A DNA stretch of 64,000 nucleotides from Apostichopus japonicus (taxonomy: Eukaryota; Echinodermata; Holothuroidea; Aspidochirotida; Stichopodidae), in contig NC_092568.1 in assembly GCF_037975245.1 (NCBI RefSeq), positions 126,001-190,000 of the forward strand. Reading direction: 5' to 3'. This document shows, in pieces, positions 40,401 to 52,446 of this stretch. Made by a program: the position numbers and the translations under genes. Every line of letters begins with the position of its first letter. The stretch's first letter is position 1. The notes under the pieces are model-generated. The model was not told the DNA's origin. It saw nothing but the letters and a program-made list of their open reading frames with translations, and searched no databases.

Positions 40401-43093
40401 AAACACAAAACAAAATAGAAAAGAAAAAAAAAGGAAGAAAAACAGTTGCGAGCGTCAAAACGTCATGAAGTATAGATAAAAGGTTTGTTTACTTGAAATT
40501 CCGTGACGTGCAAATTGTTTTACGTTCCAAACATTGATCATTTTATTACTTGAAATACTTTCACGTCGTTTTCGTTTTGAAAATACATTTTTTGGGGCAT
40601 TATAAGTTATATAAAAATAATAAAAATTCACAAATAAATGATAAAATAAACCCTCAATCCAACTCAGATATCTCTATGGGGTATATACAACCATTTCACA
40701 GTTATCATACTTGTACGATTACCAGTGGGGCACACAGGATCAAGGGAGAAGGTGGAGGGGGGGGGGGGTAGTTCGGTGAGGCAACTCTAAATTCAACCCG
40801 ACTGGTTTATGTATAAGGCCTATGAAACTTTGTGGAAGAAACCGAGGCGAAGGAAGAAATTTGGAGAGGGCGTGGCGGTAGTCTCGTTGCAGCCGACGCC
40901 GGGCGGCGGTTGGGGTTTGGATACACGTTAAGACATCAAGTATTGCAATCTGAGGCATATATTTATACACTAAATTAGGTATATAATAGGGTCTAAACGC
41001 AAGGTTGGTGAGTGGAAGGGTACACCCGGAGGAGTTGCTTGCTTCTTCCCGACTGAATGATTGAACCATTTACACTGACTAGAGATGGGAAAGTAGGGAG
41101 TGAAGGGGGATGGGGGACACTCCACCGACGATCATTAATGGGCGATAGCTTAATATCGGGTTTGCGAACGTCTTATAATTGTTAATAATGTGACTCGCAG
41201 ACCGAGTAAGATTCACCTGGTGTTGCAGATGTAGTTGAAAAGGCTAATTGTTAGGTGTTCAGACCAGGGAGTTGTTCCATAACAACTCCCTGTTCAGACT
41301 CGGTATAGGTGTGTGAAGGAGGTAGGGTGTTTTGTGGTGAAGACCGCGTACTAGTCCGGTGTGCGAAGTGGGTGATGTAGGGTGCGATGTATAAACAAGA
41401 TCCGAAAAAGATTTCCGTTATAACCGTATGATACAGTCCATGTTGCACAGAAACTTTAACAATCCCCCCTCACCTCCCCAAACCTGGCAAATCTAAATTT
41501 ACGCCATGCGTCTTGTAATACATAAATAAAACCGAAGAATGTGCAGGATAATGTTAATTGACTCTCTAAAACAAAGGGAAGAAAAAAAAAACGCCTACAA
41601 TGAATAATAATTTATTTTTATGACTGCCTCCGCTATCTACGTAGTGGATTTTTTATTTATCATCCACGCATCAATTATAAACAACAACTATGTTTCTTAA
41701 ATTACGTAGCCAATTAACACAACAGTTTGTGCAAACTGGTTTCCTGTATGGTGTAATGTTAAAGGAAGTTTGGACTTATACCATGTACTGACTAATAATG
41801 ACACTTGGTTATATTAAACAGACTACATCAAAGAAAGGGATGACGTTGTTTCAATGTTTTGCTTGCACAATTATTGGTCACATGTTTGCTCATTATTAGG
41901 TAACATGGCCAAAAGGTTTTAAAGTAAGAAAACATTGTCAATGTTCTATCAGTGTTCTCGTAACTCAAATTTAACCGAGTGAACAGAGTAATACGTATTC
42001 TTGAAGTAAAATGTATATCACATGTTCGTGACATCATGATTCGTGTCAGATGATCCATGACACATGGAACGCCGTTCCTATACACTTATTCTCAAACTGA
42101 TTGTCAAAAATAGGAAGTAGTTATGTCGACGAACTTGTCTATCATATTGTCCGACAATCGTGAAATCGGTTCTTTTTGAAAACTGTAATCTTTTGTTCCA
42201 TTTTCAAATGACTGCACACTAAGCGAAATTCATCAATAAGTCAAAACACTTGCTTGCTGACTTTATGTATTACATCACTTGACTGAGTGTGACGTAACAG
42301 TTTCTACCAAAGGGGATTTTCATCTTTCTACCAGCTGGTTCTTGTTTCACGCTGGTTTATATTGTCTCTTCTTGAACAAACCAAATAACGTTTTTCATAA
42401 ACGGCGTACACGGCAGCTGCAAGTTAAAACCTGCATTATATTTTTAAAGTATACGGTATAGATTTCTCTCACGCCAAAACAACAAACCAAAAACGAAACA
42501 AACAAAACAGCAGATGTCGTCTTGCTGAATCTTATTCGACAATATTAATCATGTGGGTTTAGTGACGTCAGTATTATCGCTTTTCAACGGATGGAAAAAA
42601 AAGTCAAACGGGAACTATTTAAAGTACACAAAAATGTATACATTTTATTAACATGATTAGAAGTGACTACACGTTTTCTGTGAAACAAAATACAAGACAT
42701 ACTGCAAATTCATGCTGGTATTATCTGGTATAGTTAGTTTTGCAAGGAAGTAAACGTATTCAATAGTCTAAACATTGTTTTCAAAATTAATATATCATTC
42801 TGTCAATAAGTGATGTCATCGACATTGGGTCACTATGACTTAAAACCGTTACTTTCTTTTTTGCTTTTATCTGCATATTTGAACATTGTTGTTACTAAAA
42901 GCAATCCAATATCGTATGTCGACAGTCCGTAATGTACTGGGCGCGACCAAAAAGTGGGTGGAGAACAATTTGTATGTGGGTGGTGGAATTTCCCCCCTCC
43001 AAAAGCCGGTTTATTCATTAAAAAAAAGGTTTTCGAAGCTTGCCGAATGAGATCGATGAAATCATTTCTTTATATCTTTCATCAATGAACTGT
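37491..43093. other. Gene desert, third part
   Basis: No gene recognised. It includes a 22-T run at 38335-38356, C runs at 38551 (15) and 38706 (12), and G runs at 39567 (12) and 40757 (12). The palindromic mini-insertion at 41257 is listed separately. The remaining sequence is AT-rich with short uninformative open frames. Confidence 0.55.
41257..41300. mobile_element. Palindromic mini-insertion, copy 3 (intact core)
   Basis: The core at 41266-41291 is a perfect hairpin: AGGGAGTTGTT, CCAT, AACAACTCCCT. The direct repeats are GTTCAGACC (41257-41265) and GTTCAGACT (41292-41300), 8 of 9 identical. The core is identical to copy 4 while the flanks differ, which is what an insertion with target-site duplication would leave. 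Confidence 0.85.
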
Positions 43094-43385
43094 GGGCATG
43101 AATTCTAAGGGAATGGGGTCTTGTGAAGTCGTGACTGGGGAATCTGGGCATGAATTATTAAGGGGTGGGGGTCTGGTTAGGTCGTGACAGAGGATTGAGG
43201 GCATGAATTCTATAAGGGGTGGGGTCTGGTGGGGTTGTGACTGGGGAATCTTAATGGATGGAGGTCTGGTGGGGTTGTGACTGGGGAATCTTGGCATGAA
43301 TTCTTAAGGGGTGGGGGTCTGGTGAGTTCGTGACTGAGGACTCTGGGCATGAATTCTTAAGGGATGGGAGTCTGGTGGGGTTCGT
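43094..43385. repeat. About 60-bp minisatellite, roughly five copies
   Basis: Tandem, diverged units built from GGGCATGAATTCTTAAGG, then GGTGGGGGTCTGGTG, then GTTCGTGACTGGGGAATC. One unit near 43250 lacks the GCATGAATTC part. No coding meaning on either strand. Confidence 0.88.
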
Positions 43386-43497
43386 GATTATAGTTTTCAT
43401 GGAAGATCCTGGATCGTGGGCTTAAAAGTGTGCGGAATGCTGTTATATCGGTCTTAGTAAAGACTTTACTATCGTATTGACAACATCGACAAACGTG

Positions 43498-45130
43498 TAA
43501 TAATAATAATAATAATATAATTCCAAACACTTATAATGCGCCAACTATAAGCAAAAATTGTCAAAAGCGCCTCAGTACAGATAACAACAAAAACAAACAA
43601 AGATATAAAAAAAAATCAGCATAAATGCCTCGTGAAGAGGTGCGTTTTTTATCTTAGCCATGAATAAGGGGTTAATCAACGGTCTAGCGTGTGTTACTCA
43701 CAGGATTAATGCACGATCGGGGGATAATGCAAGTGATGCACGAGGGCGGAGCCCGAGTGCATCCAGCGATAGCATTAACACCCAGAGTGCATTAATCATG
43801 TGAGTAACGCACGCTAGACCGTTGATTAACCCCTTATTCATGGCTAAGATAAAAAACGTACCACTACCATTTGTGTGGGGGAAAAATCATAAACAAAACA
43901 TTTTTGGTTACATATTTATTAAAGTGATGCCCCGTAATTTTACCGTGCGTTACTCACATGATTACCACGGTCAGCTGACCTGAATTGACCAATAGGATTT
44001 AGGAATCTTTACTACGTATGAATGAACAGTGATTTATCGGGTATGCAATTTAGATAGTTGGGAAGGGAATTCCATGACTTTGGACCAGAGATACAAAAAG
44101 CATGCTTACTATAAGTAACACCAACAGTTTGAGGAATAAGTAAAGTAACAAAATTAGATTGACGGGTATGGCATTTGAATTTCTGAATGGATATGATTTC
44201 ACAGAGATATTTTGGTGAAAAACCGTAGATGCAGCCATGTACTAAAGTAGTAATTTTTAATTGTATTCTTGATTCAATTGGTAACCAGTGCAACGATCTA
44301 AGAAGGGGGGGGGGGGGATGGTCGGTAACGTGTGCGCATTCTGATTGCTCAAACAGCAGTTTAGCAGCTCAGTTTTGACATTTTTGCAGACGATTTTTAT
44401 AGGTTTTTGGAAGACCAATTTAAATGGCGTTAGAGAAGTCGAGACGAGATGTCACAAAAGCATGAAATAAACGTTCACGAGACAGATAGTGCCTTACAGA
44501 TCTTATATTTCTGAGGTGTACACAACATGATTGAACGATATTTGAGATATGTTTCAATGGGGATTCCCAAATTTCGTGCATGGGTGCATGGATTAACAAT
44601 CGTCCCGCAAAGGTTTAAATTATGTTGGGTACCTGTTTTGTCGTGATTTTGATACTAACAACAAGAATTCAGTTTTGTCAGCGTTTAGTTTGAGTTGGTT
44701 TAGTACCATCCAATTCTGAATTTCAATTAATGTGTCTTGAAATAAGCCAATCTTAGTTTGGATGTCAGTTGGGTCATCTACTAAATTAACCTCAGACAAA
44801 ATGTGCGTATCATCCGCATAGACATGGAAGATAGAATTGATTTAGTAAGTAGAATATCACTCAGTGGCTTAGTATATATAAAGAGTGAATAATAATGGGA
44901 CTAAGACACTTCCCTGAGGCACATCAAAACTAAGTAGATGATCAGAAGATTGATGGGATTTAATTTGAACTATAAAGTGCCCATCAACAAGATAAATGCT
45001 TTAGTAAGCCTATAAGGCCGTATTGGGAAAACCATACAATTTTTCTAATCATGTCAAGAGTATATGCTATGATGTATCGTATCAAAAGCCGCACTCATTG
45101 GTCTTATATAGTAATAGATATCACAGCTCT
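43498..45130 (-). mobile_element. LINE (non-LTR) retrotransposon remnant, reverse transcriptase and 3' end
   Basis: Read on the minus strand. Coding sequence with frame breaks shows FDVPQGSVLVP and TLY near 44940, then the catalytic VYADDTHIL (44809-44826), then QNWMVLNQLKLNADKTEF (about 44680). Further on are HLRNIRSVRHYLSRE and the closing HWLPIESRIQLKI and PKSWNSLPNYL segments (44293-44012). This order is typical of CR1/L2-like elements. The 3' UTR runs to GCGCATTATAAGTG and an (ATT)n tail ending at 43498. The tail contains an inserted foldback element (43642-43859). The element is 5' truncated and, being frame-broken, inactive. The clade is uncertain. Confidence 0.85.
43642..43859. mobile_element. 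Foldback/MITE-like element with 73-bp inverted repeats
   Basis: The left arm (43642-43714) and right arm (43787-43859) are inverted copies of 73 bp with about three mismatches, around a 72-bp centre that includes GAGGGCGGAGCCCGAGTGC. The arms read ATCTTAGCCATGAATAAGG, then GGTTAATCAACGGTCTAGCG, from the outside in. It lies in the 3' UTR of the surrounding LINE remnant, so it inserted after the LINE. A related word, GTGCGTTACTCACATGATTA, recurs just outside at about 43946. No transposase. Confidence 0.88.
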
Positions 45131-46671
45131 ACGCGTGTCAAGTGACATTACCAGCTTATTGGAATTAGCCACCATGGCAGTTTCCACACTGTGTTCAGAC
45201 ATATAGGCGGATTGATACGAGGGATAAGCATTTGTCTCAAATAAGTGACCATGTATACGTCTTGAAAAGACTTTCTCAAGTAGTTAAACAAAACTAAGAT
45301 ATGATTCAGATTGACAGAATCCATATAGCTATTTTGAGAAATAAACCATACCACAATCATGCAGTACGGTAAGTCATGAAATGGAATCGACATTCGATCA
45401 CAAGTGGCTCAATGACGTCATATTTAGACTTACTCCAGTCTTTCATCTTTAGTCTAATCTTTCAAAGACAATCATTTTTGTCCAATTACCTATATGGAGA
45501 AGTTTTTTCCATAACAAGCAATCTTTTTCGCGTAGGACTGTATTCTAGTCTTAATGGTTGGCGCTGTTTAAAAATATATACGACTCGCTGTCTTTAATCA
45601 CATTTGGACACGGCGTGTATACTCGAGTGCGCGAGAGCCACGAAAGAGGAGTATACCCTATCTTTCAAAGAAAGCATAATCTTCATTATAAAGCGCTGTT
45701 TAGTATGTGTATGCCTGGTCCTCTAGTGGCGGTTGGGTTTGGCTCTCATCTCAATTACTTATTATGATAGTGACTCATTACATCGGTTCCTATAAACAGT
45801 CACAAAAAAAAAAAAAAAAAAAAAAAAACGCTCTTAAAGTCGCATGTAGCCTTTATTATGTACTGTAGTTTAGGCCGTCCATCTCCAACATTAGTTTCTC
45901 CTTGTAAATGCAATGACGCAGTATCATAATTTTATTAAATAAATTTACAATAATTTTGGGATCGTTTGGTCCGCAATTTAAACATTTTTTTTTTATTACA
46001 GAAGATAATTCAAAATAAGGTTACAATTGATCAAGTTATAAGTCACTCTCCAACAGTCTCGAATGCTTTAACGGGTATATAAATTAATCGATGATAATAT
46101 TCATAATAATTGCATATTTACCGGTATGAGCATTATTATCATTAATCGCATGTAAAACGCAAAATTAAGTTAATTAATTATGACTTAATATTTTGGTATG
46201 ACAAATACTTGAATATACCCAATCAAGTGAATTGAATCTTCTTCTTCTTATCTAATTTTCCGAGCAAATCATCCACGAGGCCCTGAAATAATATAACAAT
46301 ATCTAATAAAAATCAAATAATAGCATTGACAAATTCATCAGAATTACATCGACAATAATTCTTTTGCATTTATTTCCGACGATTATATAGGTTATAATTA
46401 TCAAGCTACGTCATTCTTGGGATTTCCCCTATATATGTCTGTGCGAGGCACGTTAAAGTCACGTAAGTATGCAATGTTTTTTTAAAGTTTTTTTTTTTTA
46501 CCTTCTTTGTTTGTATTGTTAAATAAAAAAATACTATATATGTCTATGTAAACTATATGCCGCAGTGTTCAAAGTTGTATTTTGCATTGCGGCAATATAG
46601 TTTGTACATAAACGGAATGCCCCACTTGAGAAAGATTTGTGGATAAAATGATTTGGTTGCTAATTCCAATT
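45131..46671. other. Non-genic stretch between two LINE remnants
   Basis: No gene recognised. Contains a 25-A run (45804-45828) and very AT-rich sequence. A phrase at 45404-45440 (GTGGCTC then GACGTCATATTTAGACTT) is shared in diverged form with 11278-11314. Confidence 0.5.
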
Positions 46672-47165
46672 AAATAATGATAATAATAAATTACATTTAT
46701 ATAGCGTTTCAAAGCGCTTTACAAAGTAGGAAAGAGACAAACCAAGGAAAAGGAAACTAGGAATCAAACAGAAATGTTTTTAGTTGTTTCTTGAAAATAT
46801 AGAGGGAGAAAGAGTCATGAACGTGAAATGAGAGTTTGTTCCAAAGAAAAGGCGCAGCGACAGAAAAGACACGATCGCCATAACGAGGGTGGGTACGTGG
46901 ACCAGGAGTCAATTGCAAATGCGCATGATAGGAAGAGCGAAGCGTAACTGTAGTTGACCGACCCAAAGGAGTAAGAAGGTCAGTGATATATTGAGGAGCA
47001 AGCCCGTTGATCGCTTTGTAGGTGTGAAGTAGGATCTTAAACTGGATGCGCTGAGAGACGGGAAACCAATGCAATGAACGGAGTACAGGAGTGATGTGAT
47101 CAAACTTTTTAGTGAGTGAGACTAGGCGCGCAGCAGCGTTCTGAATAGCCGTTCCAGTAATACCG
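46672..47165 (-). mobile_element. LINE 3' end, second family copy
   Basis: On the minus strand an open frame of 105 codons (47074-46757) reads HWFPVSQRIQFKILLHTYKA, then GLAPQYITDLL, and ends GDRVFSVAAPFLWNKL and FKKQLKTFLFDS with a stop. This is the conserved C-terminal end of CR1/L2-type reverse transcriptases. Coding similarity extends upstream to about 47165 (AIQNAAARLVSLT). The 3' tail has AAAGCGCTTTGAAACGC and TATATAAATGTAA, then an (ATT)-like end at 46672, as in LINEs of this kind. Only the last few hundred bp survive. It is less decayed than the copy at 43.5-45.1 kb and differs from it in sequence. Confidence 0.88.
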
Positions 47166-48762
47166 TAGCTTATCGAGTCAGTTACCAGGGGCAGCGGACG
47201 GAGCCTTTGTGGAGAGCGAAGGGGGAGTGGGGGGATTTAGGTCACGTGTAACTCCAGTTTTGTCAAAACGTAATTTTTTTTAAACATCAAATGTGCCCCT
47301 TTCCGTAAATAATAAGTGTTAAAATAAGTAACACATATTTTTGCACTGAAATTTACCCTTTTGTGTTTAAAGATATAGTCCCCTCTGCCTTTCGCCGTTT
47401 GCGTCGCCCTCCCACCCCAACGCACCCCACCACGATTGACCTCTGCCAGTTATCGTTGTTTCCAATGAAGAAATTTTTTGAACCCCACTCAAGTTTGTCG
47501 GTTTCATTTGGAAATCGTTGAGAGTTATCACTTTAATTGCTATCGCTCCTGGTACGACTTTGGTGGGCTTTAGTGAAAGATCATCATGTCTCAGGTTCAA
47601 CATTATCATTCATTTCACTTTGGGTTATGATGCAGGATAAATATTAATGACCGCTGAACATTTCTTTACGCCAGTGAAAACTGTTCTGTATTGCAAAGTC
47701 TTCCTGCAAAAATATCTGTATTGCACAGGCTTCAACGAACCTCAGGTCCATTCCCCCACCCCACCCCACACCCTTCTTTTTAAAATCGAGCATCCGCAAT
47801 GTTCATAAAGTCAATATACTGCTGAATCATCATGTGTGTAGGTGTGTGGAATTTTAGTCTTTTTTGTTTTGTTTCTTTGAAGTTGAATTTGACAATTCAA
47901 CTTAAAGACTTTGCGCAGTGTTATGGCATCAAAGGTTATACATAGTTTGCTATTTCATTGTGACCGACTGTCTATAGGTTTATGTGTCTTTCTTATGAAC
48001 CAACTAACCATATATAACTAAATATTTCTTTTCTTCTGTGTGACCTTGTTAAAATTCTCATATAATATCACTCGCTGTTAACAAACTTGAAACTTTGCAA
48101 CTTTCTGTACTACACGGTAGTAATGCTATATACTCTCATCACGGCAACGACAATCTCAATAGAATATTGGTAGCCTGAGTTATTTGCGGACGTGGAAGAA
48201 GGGATTGGTGTCTCTTTACCATTTTTAATAGTTGTATACTCCCTCTCGATAAAAGATCGTATTAACTTTAAAATCCTGTTCTTTGTCCATAATTGTGTTC
48301 ACCATGCTGCCCCTGATTACCTTAATGGTATGCTGTATTGGTCCCAAATATGCTAGATATTTAAATATGGTCACCTTTGGTCAAAATTCGTAAACTGTTT
48401 TTATTACAACCCTCGAGGAAATGTTCCTAACTGGGACATTCAGTCAACAATTCAGAACAACTTGGGGAGTAAAGACCTACAGGACAGTACTTTTTGAAAA
48501 CTTATAGCGTTCATAGCGTGCTATAATTTCGGGCCAATACTGACTACGGTACCTTTCAGAACCTTACTTATTGTTTCTCGCCCGGCTACCCCTGTTACTG
48601 ACACTGATACTAGAGTCGTCGCCGTTTGTGGGCCGAATGCTTAATTTAGACAGTCAGCCCTTAGCATTGATTTCATACTGAATCTTGTTTTCTTTCAATA
48701 TTAATGCCAAACACTACATCCAAACTCAAGGCGCAAAGTTGAATGCAAACGAATCCCCCCCC
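47166..48762. other. Non-genic stretch
   Basis: No gene recognised. The last part (from about 48300) may belong to the 5' side of the Penelope-like remnant that follows, but I could not identify conserved motifs there. Confidence 0.45.
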
Positions 48763-49420
48763 CCCCTGGTCTTAGACTACATCCCCCTTGTTCCCTCACT
48801 TGCTCGTGATTTCCGTTTTCTCAAAGATGACCCGTCTCTTTATGCTATTTTTGAAGACCCCCTCCTCTCCTAGCACTACGGCAAATCCCACCCCCCCCCC
48901 CCCAACCTTAAACATTTGCTTACTTCTCACATTTCACCTACTCAACAGACCACCAAGAGTAATGTTGGTTGTCAGAATGCTCGTTGCCAGGTCTGTAGAC
49001 ATATCACTGTTCGGGAAAGCATTATCATTCCTAAACTTAAATTTCCTATCGCGCCTCCCAGTCTTAATTGTGATTCATACAATGTTATTTATATGTTCCA
49101 CTGTAATATTTGTGATCATGGTATGTATGTTGGTGAATAGGCCATCAGATTCAGTTAACCGGCGATTTAATAATCACAAGAAAAATCTACTCGTGATAAC
49201 TTGCCAGGTTTTCCAGTTGCTGCCTAGGCTAGTCTAATACCCCCACGGCTCTATTAATAACCTCATATCATCTGGCTTTACATCTACTGAAAAGCGCAAA
49301 CAAGCTGAACTAAATTGGATCCTTAAGACCAAGTCACACTTGGTAGGCATTAACAAAGACCTTGCTACTCAACAATACACCTTCTATAAACTATGTTTCC
49401 CCCCCTTAGCCCCTTTGAAT
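48763..49420 (+). mobile_element. Penelope-like element remnant with GIY-YIG-type 3' domain
   Basis: Plus strand, frame-broken. It starts with LDYIPLVPSLARDFRFLKDD, the post-RT segment of this element type, and then NLKHLLTSHIS. A cysteine cluster follows (GCQNARCQVCRHI) and then YNVIYMFHCNICDHGMYVGE, the start of a GIY-YIG-like nuclease domain. After a stop and frame change come RRFNNHKKN and ELNWILKTKSHLVGINKD, which close the domain. C runs of 12 (48755) and 13 (48891) adjoin or interrupt it. It is inactive. Assignment rests on motif order; a related retroelement with the same 3' domain is the alternative. Confidence 0.7.
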
Positions 49421-51177
<1,757 letters not shown>

Positions 51178-51221
51178 GGTTCAATCAGGGAGTTGTTCCA
51201 TAACAACTCCCTGGTTCAATC
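51178..51221. mobile_element. Palindromic mini-insertion, copy 4 (intact, perfect 9-bp duplication)
   Basis: The core at 51187-51212 is the perfect hairpin AGGGAGTTGTT, CCAT, AACAACTCCCT. The flanks are GGTTCAATC on both sides (51178-51186 and 51213-51221), 9 of 9 identical. It is the best-preserved copy and presumably the youngest. Removing the core and one 9-bp copy would give an uninterrupted pre-insertion site. Confidence 0.88.
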
Positions 51222-52060
51222 AGAAAACGCCGGGTTCAGAGCCATTTGCACCCCTATAAGCACCGCTGAACAAATACATGCAGTGTGGATGTTTGATATT
51301 ATGTTAATAGAATTCCAATGGTCGATGTAGTCTTTGCTCGTCCAGCCGTTTGTTTTAATGTTCCCCTACATGCGCTTAACTTTCCCCATTTCTTTGTTTC
51401 GTCACTCTCCTATCAGCCAAAGAAATCTCTCCTGCGTCTAAAGTTGGAACCAGACATTGCTTACCATTTAAAAAAAAAAATCCTATAGCATAATTACGGA
51501 GAATACCATGACCTTCAACTTTAAACGGGCAAGCAATCTATTTATTTATTTCCCTTGAAACAGGATTTAAAAATCGTTGAATGAAAACAGTCAGCAATTC
51601 CTTTGTGATGTAAATGCCATTGAGTGAAATACCATACGTCTATACCATTCTTGTACACTGTTATTTTAACAATTGATATCGGCATTCTTTTCTTACAGGG
51701 ATTGCGACAGGCTGACTGAAGCAAAGAAGGGAGCCACATTTCCACGGACAAAAAACTCAGCAAAGAATTCTGCACACATATACAGTTAAGGCTATCGCGG
51801 AAACGCGTGCACATAAATAAGAACAATATCTGTTTCTACAGAATAATTGCTTTATTATATTCCTATACATATGTGGTTCACATTAGGGTCAGGTTTTGAA
51901 GGATTGACGTACTTTACAATTATTGTTACGTTTATAACCTCCAAATGACGATAAAATTTATGTCACATCTATTCTTGTTCACAGAATTGGGGGAAAATGG
52001 AATAATTGACTAAAATCGTCACTTGAAGTATTTTGTTGCCTTTTACATCATATATCCCCT

Positions 52061-52195
<135 letters not shown>

Positions 52196-52214
52196 AAATA
52201 TAAGTTTCAGCCCT

Positions 52215-52446
52215 TATTCGTAAATGCAGTAGGAGTACAACAGCATGAGTACGAATAGAACTAGAATTCACGATTGGCTGAATACAAGTACAATTACGAG
52301 GCCATAAGCACGAGCGAATATAATGTACATATGTAAATATGTAATATTTCTTTAAATGTCCCGAGTAACGAATTCGAGTACAAGGGAGCGACTACGAGTA
52401 AACACGGTTATGGGTACGAGTACTATTACTACGGACTCACTACAAG
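52215..52446. repeat. Second TACGAGTA-family island
   Basis: Degenerate words GAGTACG, ACGAGTAC, TACGAGTAAAC and GGGTACGAGTACTATTACT fill about 230 bp without a clean period. It ends in TACGGACTCACTACAAG (52430-52446), the same 17-mer that ends the 53-bp array at 7329-7345. The shared terminus suggests one repeat family with a defined edge. Confidence 0.65.

Noticed and set aside
43082-43297. Pro/Thr-rich repeated open frame on the minus strand
   Set aside because: It is the translation of the roughly 60-bp minisatellite, with no support outside it.
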